Under the pieces are notes generated by a model, which saw nothing but the letters and a program-made list of their open reading frames with translations, was not told the origin of the DNA and made no database searches. Both the position numbers and the translations under genes were made by a program. From positions 1-44,925 of the IMG/VR virus record IMGVR_UViG_3300005732_000026: a stretch of DNA of 44,925 bases, one strand, 5' to 3'. The stretch is from a virus. Below are positions 23,796 through 30,948 of the stretch, piece by piece; within the stretch, counting starts at the first letter, position 1; every line of letters begins with the position of its first letter.

Positions 23796-24589
23796 ATCGC
23801 AATCCCCATCTGCTGGAGCTCTTCGATGTAGTGACGAGGCTTCCCGTGTTTCGGCTTCACCTGTCTGGCGTACCCCAGGTACTTTTCGTCGTTCAGCCAG
23901 CGGTCCAGCGCCTTGCCGCCGCTCAGCTTGAAGTCGTCATGCTTCAGATACGCCTCGACGCCAGCCATGATCTGGACGATCCCGACTGATGTTCGATGTC
24001 GGCAGAAGATGGGATAAATCTTGGCGGGCGTCTTTGATCGACCGGCACCGTTCGGAGTGGTTTTCCACCGGTCCCAGAGAGCCACGAATTCCTGATCAGA
24101 TTTCCAATCGTCCGCGACAGCGGGCAGAAGTTCTTTTTTGGTACTTTTTTCTTTCTTCTGACTCTGACTCTGGCTGTCGCGCGCACGTGGCATAGCGTCC
24201 GCATTGCTGTCGCATTGCTCCCGCATGTCATCGGGCGTTGATTTTCTTGGGTTTTTCTCCCACCTAGAATTTGCGGCTTGAGAAGCTAATGCTCGACGTT
24301 TTTGGGTGTTAGAAAGCTCTTCTAGCACTCGTTTTTGCGACAGCTTACCGTCGGAAAGAGTGATCTTTTCGTCATCGATCAGCACATCCAGGGCCCTTTT
24401 AAAGGCGCTGTTTGATGTCCCGCACATCCGGGCAAGCCGAGCCACATTCAGCTCAACTTCACCCTCGCGCTCATACATCAGCGCAATCAGCGTGATGTAC
24501 ACGCCGGTCTCTGACGAGCTCATGCCACGCGTGCCGGCCAGCCAATCGCTCGGATAGAATTTGACCCATACGGCCTTTTCTTCGCTCAT
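23792..24589 (-). CDS. DUF1376 replication-type protein, 265 aa
   Basis: The N-terminal 90 residues carry the DUF1376 winged-helix pattern: WVKFYPSDWLAGTRGM, then TGVYITLIALMYEREGEVEL and LARMCGTSNSAFKRALDVL. A Lys/Ser/Gln-rich linker (DSQSQSQKKEKSTKKEL) joins a C-terminal domain with VEAYLKHDDFKLSGGKALDR and WLNDEKYLGY, typical of DnaD/replisome organisers. It probably binds the origin and loads the helicase encoded next. The start overlaps the upstream stop (ATGA). Confidence 0.85.
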   Translation of the reverse strand: MSEEKAVWVKFYPSDWLAGTRGMSSSETGVYITLIALMYEREGEVELNVARLARMCGTSNSAFKRALDVLIDDEKITLSDGKLSQKRVLEELSNTQKRRALASQAANSRWEKNPRKSTPDDMREQCDSNADAMPRARDSQSQSQKKEKSTKKELLPAVADDWKSDQEFVALWDRWKTTPNGAGRSKTPAKIYPIFCRHRTSVGIVQIMAGVEAYLKHDDFKLSGGKALDRWLNDEKYLGYARQVKPKHGKPRHYIEELQQMGIAI

Positions 24590-24891
24590 ATCGCGCTCCC
24601 AATCAGCTCTCCAGCCTCCCCCAGGTCGAGCGCACGCCGAGAAGCGTTGGAAACGGGTGATGAGCGTGGCCTTGATGGCCCACCGATGGGGACCTTGGAA
24701 ATCAATCCCATGCGCCCGGACTTCACCTGAACTGACGCCAAAGATCGCTTCAATCTGTCAGCGACTTCTTGGTGGGTTGAGCCTCCCTGCAACATGCGAG
24801 TTAATGTTTGGAGATCCCCCTCCAACCAAGGCTTTCGCTTCCGTGGCGCGCGATCGAAGATGTGCGAGTCTTTCGACTTTGGATCAGGCAT
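24586..24891 (-). CDS. SANT/GcrA-like small DNA-binding protein, 101 aa
   Basis: RKRKPWLEGDLQTLTRML then THQEVADRLKRSLASVQVKS and GRMGL match the Myb/SANT-type helix-turn-helix, with the W-x6-L spacing and a recognition helix ending in an R-x-x-x-L region as in GcrA-like proteins. The N terminus is basic. It overlaps both neighbours. GcrA-type domains are common in alphaproteobacteria and their phages, which supports the host guess. Target unknown. Confidence 0.65.
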   Translation of the reverse strand: MPDPKSKDSHIFDRAPRKRKPWLEGDLQTLTRMLQGGSTHQEVADRLKRSLASVQVKSGRMGLISKVPIGGPSRPRSSPVSNASRRALDLGEAGELIGSAI

Positions 24892-25264
24892 AGCCGTTCT
24901 TCCTTATGGTTCGTTGCCGGCGCTTGCGTCTGCGCTTCTGGCCCGGGGAGGCAAATTTCTTGGATGGTCCGTCGATGTTGCAGATGCGGTCATTTTTGAT
25001 CCGAATAACGTGGCCACACGGCAGATTGATCCGCGTGGCACCGCATTCGATCGCCATCCGTCGGGAGGGCGTCAAAATAGTGTTGAGAAGATCGACATTG
25101 GTCCGGCGAGTGCGGCGCAGGATCTCGTGCAAGACCGCGCCTTCCAGGACGTTGTTGTCAGTGCCAGGCATCACCCGGGAAAGCCGCTCTCTGATGGCCT
25201 CGACCGGCTCGCCCTCGACACGCTCGAGCCAACGGATCTGTGCATGAAGCGTGACATCAACCAT
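24884..25264 (-). CDS. Unknown 126-aa basic protein
   Basis: The start ATG 25264 is chosen (VDVTLHAQIRWLERVEGEPV); a longer frame adds eight residues. A helical N terminus and a central CGATRINLPCGHVIRIKNDR (possible Cys pair) precede a Lys/Arg-rich tail (GQKRRRKRRQRTIRKNGY). The tail suggests nucleic-acid binding. It lies between RusA and the SANT-like gene. No family was recognised. Confidence 0.6.
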   Translation of the reverse strand: MVDVTLHAQIRWLERVEGEPVEAIRERLSRVMPGTDNNVLEGAVLHEILRRTRRTNVDLLNTILTPSRRMAIECGATRINLPCGHVIRIKNDRICNIDGPSKKFASPGQKRRRKRRQRTIRKNGYA

Positions 25265-25691
25265 GGGAAATCTCCCCGATGGGCCCAACGGTCACTTCAA
25301 CGCGCGTGTGATCTGAATAGAACTTGGTCGAGCCGATCCCGCACACTTGGGCATCATCGTTGAAAGCAATCGTGTTGAGCCCGTCCAGAATGGCTTTGTT
25401 CACGTTGTCCAGGTCAGGCTTTTTGGCAGGCCGCATCTTGCCGTCCCGCATCAACGCCTTTTTGTATTTCGGCGCGCTCTTGGGGATCGGATAGAAAGCG
25501 TTGATGCGAACCCACACAGCGCCCTCATAGGGCGGGCGCCCCGCCATCACGGATTGAGCCGCCGCCTGGACCTGCTTCTCGTAAGTCGCGGTCTTGGCGT
25601 CGGTGTATGCGACCATGTGCCGACCCCGCTTACCAAAGCGAGGCCGGCCCTTGCCGCGCGGATCGCCGTGTATGACGAACGAAACCGGCAT
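25257..25691 (-). CDS. rusA: RusA-type Holliday junction resolvase, 144 aa
   Basis: The family signature KKPDLDNVNKAILDGLN is at residues 90-106, with D93, D95 and K99, and a further acidic pair D112-D113 (NDDAQV). The N terminus has the PRGKGRPRFGKRG turn. The length is usual for RusA. It cuts Holliday junctions and branched packaging intermediates. It works with the exonuclease/RecT pair encoded on the other strand, and sits in the replication operon with its start overlapping the upstream stop. Confidence 0.92.
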   Translation of the reverse strand: MPVSFVIHGDPRGKGRPRFGKRGRHMVAYTDAKTATYEKQVQAAAQSVMAGRPPYEGAVWVRINAFYPIPKSAPKYKKALMRDGKMRPAKKPDLDNVNKAILDGLNTIAFNDDAQVCGIGSTKFYSDHTRVEVTVGPIGEISHG

Positions 25692-26392
25692 CAGGCTTCG
25701 ATGCCCTTCAGCGCCGACTCTTCGTCATCGACCGGATCGGCTTCATCCCGTTCAGCCCGCCAGTCATCGCCATCACCGGCCAGCGGGTCTTCGTCATCCG
25801 CCTCGGTTTCGGCCTCAACAGGAAGATCATCATCAGCCGGCTCGATAGGTTCCGGTTCAGCTTCAGGCTCGGGATCGGCCGGCGTCGATTGCGACATGGA
25901 CATGCCCGCGACGATGCATTTCTGCGCATCGTGCCAACCCTGAAGCCAATGCTTGTATCCATCATCACCTGAGCGATGCGGATTTTGTTCAGAGCCGACA
26001 TTGTTCGACCCAGCCCGGAAGCCGTCGAAGCGCCATTGCTCTTCAAGAGCCGACCTATCCGGTTGTTCGAAGAGATCGAATTGGTGGCTGATCGGGTGGT
26101 TGAATGCCCGCAGGATCGAGCCGATTTCCGCCAGGTCATTGCGAACTTCATCGTCATCCGCAGCCAGCAGAATTTCGCGGGCACGGTCGAAGTTCTTCAG
26201 CTTGATACCATCAGCCTGGATGGTCTTGAGGTATTTCCGCTTCTTGGCGCCCGCCGCTTTGGCGGTTTCCTTGGCCTTGGCTTCGACCTCTTCGAGCTTG
26301 GCCAGCTCGGAATGGTGAAACACCACGAGATTGTCGGGCACATTTTTGAGGGGGGGATTGCCGGACGTATTTCCCCCAGCGTCATTGGACAT
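25691..26392 (-). CDS. 233-aa protein with ribosome modulation factor-like motif
   Basis: The middle (WRFDGFRAG, then NPHRSGDDGYKHWLQGWHDA) closely follows the RMF pattern: Gly-x-x-Ala-Gly helix, Asn/Cys-Pro turn, then W-L-x-G-W helix. The N-terminal half is helical (VEAKAKETAKAAGAKKRKYL) and the C-terminal 70 residues are almost all acidic and Pro. RMF dimerises ribosomes in stationary phase; many phages carry RMF-like domains with no proven role. The third gene from the repressor, so expressed early. RMF assignment is by motif recall. Confidence 0.6.
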   Translation of the reverse strand: MSNDAGGNTSGNPPLKNVPDNLVVFHHSELAKLEEVEAKAKETAKAAGAKKRKYLKTIQADGIKLKNFDRAREILLAADDDEVRNDLAEIGSILRAFNHPISHQFDLFEQPDRSALEEQWRFDGFRAGSNNVGSEQNPHRSGDDGYKHWLQGWHDAQKCIVAGMSMSQSTPADPEPEAEPEPIEPADDDLPVEAETEADDEDPLAGDGDDWRAERDEADPVDDEESALKGIEA

Positions 26393-26400
26393 GGGCGTTC

Positions 26401-26619
26401 CTACTTGGTTGGAGCGGCACTGTTGCCGCTGTCTTGGAGGGAGTGATGCGACACCTGCGCATCCATGAAGTAGCGGGCACGGGTCTCGGTCCTTGCATAA
26501 GGAAGCGACCCGTTCCGCAGGCGCCGCATCAATCCTGGCGTTTTCGCGCCAGCCTCGAACTCGCTTTCCGCCATATCAACACAGGCCAGAAACGACTCGA
26601 TGTCTTGCAAAAGGGTCAA
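26401..26619 (-). CDS. HTH regulator, 72 aa
   Basis: DIESFLACVDMAESEFEAGA then TPGLMRRLRNGSLPYAR fits a compact helix-turn-helix family common in alphaproteobacterial prophages, in which a conserved G-x-x-x-L-M/V-x-x-L-R-x-G follows the first helices. The start overlaps the Cro-like stop (ATGA), so both are expressed from the leftward promoter. It could act as a second switch regulator beside the Cro-like protein. Confidence 0.65.
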   Translation of the reverse strand: MTLLQDIESFLACVDMAESEFEAGAKTPGLMRRLRNGSLPYARTETRARYFMDAQVSHHSLQDSGNSAAPTK

Positions 26620-26843
26620 ACCTTCACCCCCGCCGCTTCGATCATTTCTGACGCCAACAAGCGAAATGCCTCGACGCGATCGACGCCAAATTTCTCAGCG
26701 TTCCGAATGATCGCCACGCGGCGAGAAAGCGGAACATTCCCACTCACCAACCACGAGGCAACGGTGGACTGACCAGCAGCGTCGGCCGCCAGGCCGAGCC
26801 GCTTTTGATTTCCGAAAAGAGAGATCAATGATGCAACATTCAT
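26616..26843 (-). CDS. Cro/repressor-like HTH protein, 75 aa
   Basis: The start ATG 26843 is chosen; a longer frame crosses the operator region. LGLAADAAGQSTVASWLVSG is a helix-turn-helix, with AADAAGQ as helix 2 and STVASWL as the recognition helix, followed by NVPLSRRVAIIRN as in Cro-type proteins. It has no oligomerisation domain beyond 75 aa, so it is Cro-like in size. Three TATC-centred operators lie just upstream. The candidate leftward promoter would place the transcript start at or next to the ATG, so the mRNA may be leaderless. Confidence 0.82.
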   Translation of the reverse strand: MNVASLISLFGNQKRLGLAADAAGQSTVASWLVSGNVPLSRRVAIIRNAEKFGVDRVEAFRLLASEMIEAAGVKV

Positions 26844-26849
26844 GCGGCC

Positions 26850-26877
26850 AAAATATCGGGTTTCTCGATAATTGCAA
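26850..26877 (-). promoter_or_regulatory. Candidate leftward promoter for the early operon
   Basis: On the minus strand a TTGCAA (26877-26872) and a TATTTT (26855-26850) are 16 bp apart. Operator O1 (26854-26870) fills the spacer and touches the -10. Transcription would begin within a few bases of ATG 26843. Confidence 0.42.
26854..26870. promoter_or_regulatory. Operator O1
   Basis: TATCGGGTTTCTCGATA is a near-perfect inverted repeat (TATCG-G-....-C-CGATA). The same 17-base element occurs at 26975 with three differences, and a half-preserved copy at 26950. It lies within the candidate leftward promoter. Confidence 0.65.
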
Positions 26878-26949
26878 CCGCGTAAATCCATGTGCGCGGC
26901 ATGGCTTGCGAGCCTCAATAGGTCGGCGCCCACAAAAAAACGACAGAAA

Positions 26950-26966
26950 TATCAGGTTTTCCGTTG
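26950..26966. promoter_or_regulatory. Operator O2 (degenerate)
   Basis: TATCAGGTTTTCCGTTG keeps the left half of the operator (TATCAGGTT, as in O3) but the right half is changed. It overlaps the first bases of the rightward -35 and is 25 bp from O3, near two helical turns and a half. Confidence 0.5.
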
Positions 26967-26993
26967 ACTTTGGATATCAGGTTAGTCGATAAC
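26964..26993 (+). promoter_or_regulatory. Rightward promoter for the exo/recT/integrase operon
   Basis: A -35 TTGACT (26964-26969) and a -10 GATAAC (26988-26993) are separated by 18 bp. Operator O3 covers the spacer and the -10, and O2 touches the -35, so repressor binding would block RNA polymerase. The first gene starts at 27044 with AGGAG. Confidence 0.65.
26975..26991. promoter_or_regulatory. Operator O3
   Basis: TATCAGGTTAGTCGATA, an inverted repeat with TATC and GATA ends, same design as O1. It overlaps the -10 of the rightward promoter. Confidence 0.65.
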
Positions 26994-27043
26994 TACCTGC
27001 ACGAACCGGCACAGACCGGCATGATTTTGCAGGAGATCACCAC

Positions 27044-27355
27044 ATGACAGGACGATCCGGATACCCTGATGGCGTCACCGAACTGCCGCAGGACGAACCC
27101 GTCACCCTAGACCCAGGTAGCCGATATGTTTTGGGCAATGGCCGGCCTTATACGGGCCTGATCGAGCTGGACCGCGTCGCATTCGATGCGATCGACGCCA
27201 GCACGAAATCCATTTGCGCCATGATCTGGGTTTTGTCAGGAAGCCACAAGAAGGCCAGCGAAATCGGGGAGCAATTGCGCGAGCTGATCGATGGTGAGTT
27301 CGCCGCTCAACGCGACGATTTGACTGAGGCCGAGTCGGTGCTGGCCAATGAATAG
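27044..27355 (+). CDS. Unknown 103-aa protein, first gene of the rightward operon
   Basis: The start ATG 27044 has GCAGGAG ahead. A Pro/Asp-rich N terminus (VTELPQDEPVTLDPGSRYVL) is followed by helices (SHKKASEIGEQLRELIDGEF). It takes the place where a CI-like gene might be expected opposite Cro, but has no helix-turn-helix. No family was recognised. It overlaps the next gene by 8 bp. Confidence 0.65.
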   Translation: MTGRSGYPDGVTELPQDEPVTLDPGSRYVLGNGRPYTGLIELDRVAFDAIDASTKSICAMIWVLSGSHKKASEIGEQLRELIDGEFAAQRDDLTEAESVLANE

Positions 27356-27650
27356 CGCCCGGTCCATCGGCGGCATTGCGCTTAAGGTTCTGGACACCAT
27401 TGAGCGCCCGGCCGGTGTTGTTGACGAGCGGTTGCTATTTCGGCGCCGCTTGATCCGGACTTTCCGCTTCTCCTCTGAGAATGGCGTTCCCGAGCTGCCG
27501 CTTGGCGATCTTCGGGCCATTGTGAACCGGTATGCGACCTACCCGTGGCACCAAGCCGAGTTTGAGCAAATGGTCGATGACGGGAGCCTGGTTCGTTCCG
27601 GTGGCCCGCACGGTGACGAAGAGCTGTATCGCCTGGGACAAGCAGCATGA
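27348..27650 (+). CDS. Unknown 100-aa protein
   Basis: A basic N-terminal helix (ALKVLDTIERPAGVVDERLL; FRRRLIRTFRF) and a helical C terminus (YPWHQAEFEQMVDDGSLVRS). The layout could be a winged-helix-like fold, but no motif is firm. Coupled to both neighbours by overlapping stop/start codons. Confidence 0.6.
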   Translation: MNSARSIGGIALKVLDTIERPAGVVDERLLFRRRLIRTFRFSSENGVPELPLGDLRAIVNRYATYPWHQAEFEQMVDDGSLVRSGGPHGDEELYRLGQAA

Positions 27651-27922
27651 GCGCCCTTCCCGCCAGCCTGACCGGTTTCTGCACCGAAGTCCGCATCCGC
27701 TTCGCCACAGAGTACGAGCGCGAGCCTATCCCATCGAACAGCAACAACGGCACGATCTACGCGGACTTCTCCGGTAGCGACCCGATGGTGGAGATCACGG
27801 CCCCGGAGCGCATCAGCAAAGGGATTGTCACACTGACGATTGAGCAAGCCCGTGAACTGGCTGCGCAGATCATGGAGATCAACCGAATCTGTGCCGACGC
27901 CAAGAAAAAGGGAGCTGCGTGA
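27647..27922 (+). CDS. Unknown 91-aa protein
   Basis: A beta-rich N terminus (CTEVRIRFATEYEREPIPSN; YADFSGSDPMVEIT) and a helical C terminus (IEQARELAAQIMEINRICAD). The start overlaps the previous stop (ATGA). Similar small proteins precede recombination genes in other phages; the function is unknown. Confidence 0.6.
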   Translation: MSALPASLTGFCTEVRIRFATEYEREPIPSNSNNGTIYADFSGSDPMVEITAPERISKGIVTLTIEQARELAAQIMEINRICADAKKKGAA

Positions 27923-27978
27923 TGGCTGATCGTATTTCCACTGGCGCGATATGGAAGCCGATGAAAGGTGAAATCTGA
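27922..27978 (+). CDS. Possible 18-aa leader-like peptide
   Basis: ATG 27922 overlaps the preceding stop (TGATG), with AGGGAG ahead. It encodes MADRISTGAIWKPMKGEI and its stop overlaps the next start (TGATG). The chain of overlaps suggests it is translated as a coupling link between two genes. Confidence 0.35.
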   Translation: MADRISTGAIWKPMKGEI

Positions 27979-28082
27979 TGCGTCCCCTATTTCGTTCATG
28001 GACCCCGCTGAAAATCTTTACTGGCCGCGGAATGCTGGTTGCAGTCGCAATTGGCGCGCTTGTGATTTGGATGGTGAGCTGA
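27978..28082 (+). CDS. Single-span membrane micropeptide, 34 aa
   Basis: MRPLFRSWTPLKIFTGRG is followed by MLVAVAIGALVIWMVS, one hydrophobic span of about 16 residues with a basic N-terminal tail. Its stop overlaps the exonuclease start (TGATG). Third member of the set of membrane micropeptides. Confidence 0.5.
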   Translation: MRPLFRSWTPLKIFTGRGMLVAVAIGALVIWMVS

Positions 28083-29116
28083 TGACCGATCCGATCATCA
28101 CCGAGAACTGCATCCGTGGCGATCTGACGCTGGAAACATACCACCAGCAGATTTGCGCCGGCCCCAGCTTCTCGTCATCCAACCTTCGCGACTGTGAGCT
28201 GCGATCGCCGAGCCACGCTTATGCCGGATGGTCAGGCAATCCGGACCGTGAGCCCGAGAGCACGAAAGCCCTGTCTTTCGGATCGGCCGCGCACGCCCTG
28301 GTGTTGGGTGACGAGGCATTCTCCGTGCGCCACGTCGTCATGCCGTTCAATGACTATGCTCGTATCGAAACGATCGACGGTGTGACGTGGAAGCCAAGGC
28401 CCGCAGCGAAGGACTCCGAGATCGACGTTTCGACCGGCGCTCTTCGATACAAGAGCCTCTGGCGCGACGACATGCTTCGGCAGGGCAAATCGATCGTGAG
28501 CCAGGACGACTTGCGCCACATCAGGAATATGGCCGAGGTGGTCGCCACAGATCCGAGGCTGGATTGCGTCTTTGCCGGTGATGTCGAGCAATCTTGTTTT
28601 TGGAAAGATGAGCAGACCGGCTTGTGGCTGAAGTCCCGCCTGGATGTCCGCCCGCTGGACGACACGCTGGTCGATTTCAAGACCACGCCGAATGCGTCAC
28701 CCCGCAAGTGCGAATATGCGATCACCACCTACGGCTACGACATGCAATTCGCTCTGGGTGCCGAGGGACTTTTGGTCGCGGCCGGCCAGAAGATTTATGC
28801 CCACATGGCGATCTTCCAAGAGAAAGAGCCACCGTACGCGGTGACGCCCGTCGAGATCGGAGCTCAGGCGATTTGGCGATCAGCCCAGCGCAACCGCCGT
28901 GCGCTCGACACTCTTGCCATGTGCTTGGAGCGGAATGAGTGGCCCGGGTACGCGATGCCCGCCCCGTACCAGCAGCCGGAATGGTTGGAGAATCGTCTTC
29001 AGAAGGAAGAGGACGGCGGGTTGCTGACTCCCGCGCCGGCATGGCTGGAAGAATTGAAACAGGACCGGGGCCCCGCGCCGGATGCCGATTACGACATGGA
29101 GATTGATCTGTCATGA
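28082..29116 (+). CDS. PD-(D/E)XK exonuclease (phage recombination exonuclease), 344 aa
   Basis: The start ATG 28082 overlaps the preceding stop; the longer frame is a shadow. The N-terminal SASPISFMD-type residues belong to that shadow and are excluded. The catalytic core is DDTLVDFKTT near residues 191-200 (D...D-x-K), preceded by WLKSRLDVRP and followed by a YGYDMQFALGAEGL helix. It lies just before the annealing gene recT, the standard exo-annealase pair of phage recombination. It digests one strand of double-stranded ends to load RecT. Confidence 0.85.
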   Translation: MTDPIITENCIRGDLTLETYHQQICAGPSFSSSNLRDCELRSPSHAYAGWSGNPDREPESTKALSFGSAAHALVLGDEAFSVRHVVMPFNDYARIETIDGVTWKPRPAAKDSEIDVSTGALRYKSLWRDDMLRQGKSIVSQDDLRHIRNMAEVVATDPRLDCVFAGDVEQSCFWKDEQTGLWLKSRLDVRPLDDTLVDFKTTPNASPRKCEYAITTYGYDMQFALGAEGLLVAAGQKIYAHMAIFQEKEPPYAVTPVEIGAQAIWRSAQRNRRALDTLAMCLERNEWPGYAMPAPYQQPEWLENRLQKEEDGGLLTPAPAWLEELKQDRGPAPDADYDMEIDLS

Positions 29117-29382
29117 CTTCGATTCCGCAAAACCGCTTTTACATCGTCGTGAACGGGCGGCGAGGCCCGGCCCCGAAGCCGGTGACGCATTCGACTTACC
29201 AGGCTGCCAAAAAGGAAGCCGAGCGCATCGCACGCCTTGAGCCTGGCGCTCCTGTTTTCGTTCTGGCCGCGGTCGCCAAGCTCACTCGACGTGATGTCGA
29301 TTTTGAAGCCCTTGAGCCGCACCCCCATGACATCTCGGCGCCAGAAGCCCACCCCGATGATTTCGCCGAACTTCCGTCCTAG
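29113..29382 (+). CDS. Unknown 89-aa protein between exonuclease and RecT
   Basis: The N-terminal FYIVVNGRRGPAPKPVTHST and a helix (YQAAKKEAERIARLEPG) suggest a small beta-alpha domain; the C terminus is Pro/Glu/His-rich. The start overlaps the exonuclease stop (ATGA) and recT follows 8 bp later. It may assist the recombination pair; no family was recognised. Confidence 0.62.
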   Translation: MTSIPQNRFYIVVNGRRGPAPKPVTHSTYQAAKKEAERIARLEPGAPVFVLAAVAKLTRRDVDFEALEPHPHDISAPEAHPDDFAELPS

Positions 29383-29390
29383 GAGACCCC

Positions 29391-30506
29391 ATGAGCACCG
29401 AACTGACAACAAGTGAACAAGCCAAGCCCGTCGCAAAATGGAAGCAGACCCTTGCCAATGCGATGCCGCAACTGGCCGAGTCCCTTCCGCGCCACATCAC
29501 CGCCGACAAATTCCGACAGGTGGCATCGGTTGCGATCAGCCGGAACAAGGACATCATGCGCTGCATGGACCAAGATCCGAAAGCGGTCCTGCTGTCTTTG
29601 GCCGATTGCGCAAAGGATGGGCTGCTGCCGGACGGCAAGGAAGCCGCCCTGGTGCCGTTCAAGGGGTCGCTGACGTACATCCCCATGATCAAGGGCGTCC
29701 TCAAGCAGATGCGCAACAGCGGCGAGATCGCGTCCATCAGCGCGCAAATCGTCCACGAGAACGACACGTTCAGCTTCCGCCAGGGTGACGACGAGCGGCT
29801 TGAGCATGAGCCGAATTGGAAGGGTGAGCGGGGCGAGCCGGTCGCTGCATACGCGATCATCCGCATGAAGTCCGGCGAGATATATCGCGAGGTTATGTCC
29901 AGGGTGCAGATCATGGCCGTGAAGAACGCGAGCCGTGCCAAGGGCGGCCCGTGGTCCGGTCCCTTCGAGCTTGAGATGTGGCGCAAGACAGTGCTGAAGC
30001 GTGCCGCAAAATACTGCCCGCTCTCCGACGAACGCATCCACGACATGCTCGATCGTGACAATGACCTATACGACCTGGGCCGTGCCAATCAGCCCACCCC
30101 CATTGAAAGCCGCTTCGACAAGATCAGGGGCGAGCAGATGCGGCCGCGGTATGACGCGATCGAGCACGACGAAGTGCCGGCGCGTGACGTCCATGACGAA
30201 GTTCCCGAAACCATCGATGCGGATCCCTCCCCGAAAAGTGTCGATGCGGGCGGGGAGGAGATTTCAGGGGAGCCAAACCCTGAAGTGGTCGAGGCCGAAC
30301 AGGCTGACGACACCTCCTCCTCGCAACAATCTGACGGCATGTCTGATGCCCAGCGCTTCTATTACGATGCCCTGGGTCAGATGAAGAAAGCGAAGACCAA
30401 GGCCGCCCGGGAGAAGCTTCTGGCGACGATTTCGGACGACCCGCTCTGGCAGGACGTGCCGGAGTCCAAGCAAGATCAGATCATCAATGCAGCGGGGGCG
30501 GAATGA
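29391..30506 (+). CDS. recT: RecT single-strand annealing protein, 371 aa
   Basis: The RecT family core is clear: AKPVAKWKQTLANAMPQLAE, then SLADCAKDGLLPDGKEAALV and PMIKGVLKQMRNSGEI, then EMWRKTVLKRAAKYCPLS. The C-terminal 110 residues are acidic and low-complexity, a common tail. It binds single-stranded DNA left by the exonuclease and anneals it. AGGAGA precedes ATG 29391. Family length is about 270-370 aa, so this is at the upper end because of the acidic tail. Confidence 0.93.
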   Translation: MSTELTTSEQAKPVAKWKQTLANAMPQLAESLPRHITADKFRQVASVAISRNKDIMRCMDQDPKAVLLSLADCAKDGLLPDGKEAALVPFKGSLTYIPMIKGVLKQMRNSGEIASISAQIVHENDTFSFRQGDDERLEHEPNWKGERGEPVAAYAIIRMKSGEIYREVMSRVQIMAVKNASRAKGGPWSGPFELEMWRKTVLKRAAKYCPLSDERIHDMLDRDNDLYDLGRANQPTPIESRFDKIRGEQMRPRYDAIEHDEVPARDVHDEVPETIDADPSPKSVDAGGEEISGEPNPEVVEAEQADDTSSSQQSDGMSDAQRFYYDALGQMKKAKTKAAREKLLATISDDPLWQDVPESKQDQIINAAGAE

Positions 30507-30697
30507 TGATCTGGATCGCTCTCTGGCTATATGCGTGCGGCTCGGCCGTCACCTGGGACAGTGTTGAAGAGCTGGCAAAGAGGCGAACGGACTTGGGGCC
30601 TAAGCGCGTCGTAGTCCTCACGTTCTCCATCTTCTGGCCGATAATTGTTCCCGCAGTTGCATTGCGCATTGCCTATGCTTTGGTGACTCGCAAATGA
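30503..30697 (+). CDS. Small membrane protein, 64 aa
   Basis: Two hydrophobic segments (MIWIALWLYACGSAVTW and VVVLTFSIFWPIIVPAVAL) flank a charged loop with EELAKRRTD. The start overlaps the recT stop. A membrane protein of unknown role placed between recombination and integration genes. Confidence 0.6.
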   Translation: MMIWIALWLYACGSAVTWDSVEELAKRRTDLGPKRVVVLTFSIFWPIIVPAVALRIAYALVTRK

Positions 30698-30948
30698 TCG
30701 AGCGCACCGTCAGCCATATGCTTGAAAAGCACGGCCCCACGATGCCCCTTGCGGACGTCCTGGGCGAGTTCCATATATCGGAACGGACGGTGCGCAAGTA
30801 TCTCCAAAACGGCACGCTGCCAAAGCCCGCAGTAAAAGGCCGGTATCCGACAGAGATCGTGACCCGGACATTCTGCGGCCAACCTGATGAGGAAGCCGAT
30901 GTCCGCAAAGGTCATCAATCTGGCGACGAAGACGACCCCTTCGCCTGA
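30694..30948 (+). CDS. Excisionase-like HTH protein, 84 aa
   Basis: MPLADVLGEFHISERTVRKYL followed by NGTLPKPAVKGRYPTEIV is a MerR/excisionase-type winged helix: helix 2 ISERTVRKYL, then the wing with a Pro pair. It directly precedes the integrase and overlaps it by 50 bp, the classic xis-int arrangement. It would bend DNA at the attachment site and bias the integrase towards excision. Confidence 0.75.
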   Translation: MIERTVSHMLEKHGPTMPLADVLGEFHISERTVRKYLQNGTLPKPAVKGRYPTEIVTRTFCGQPDEEADVRKGHQSGDEDDPFA

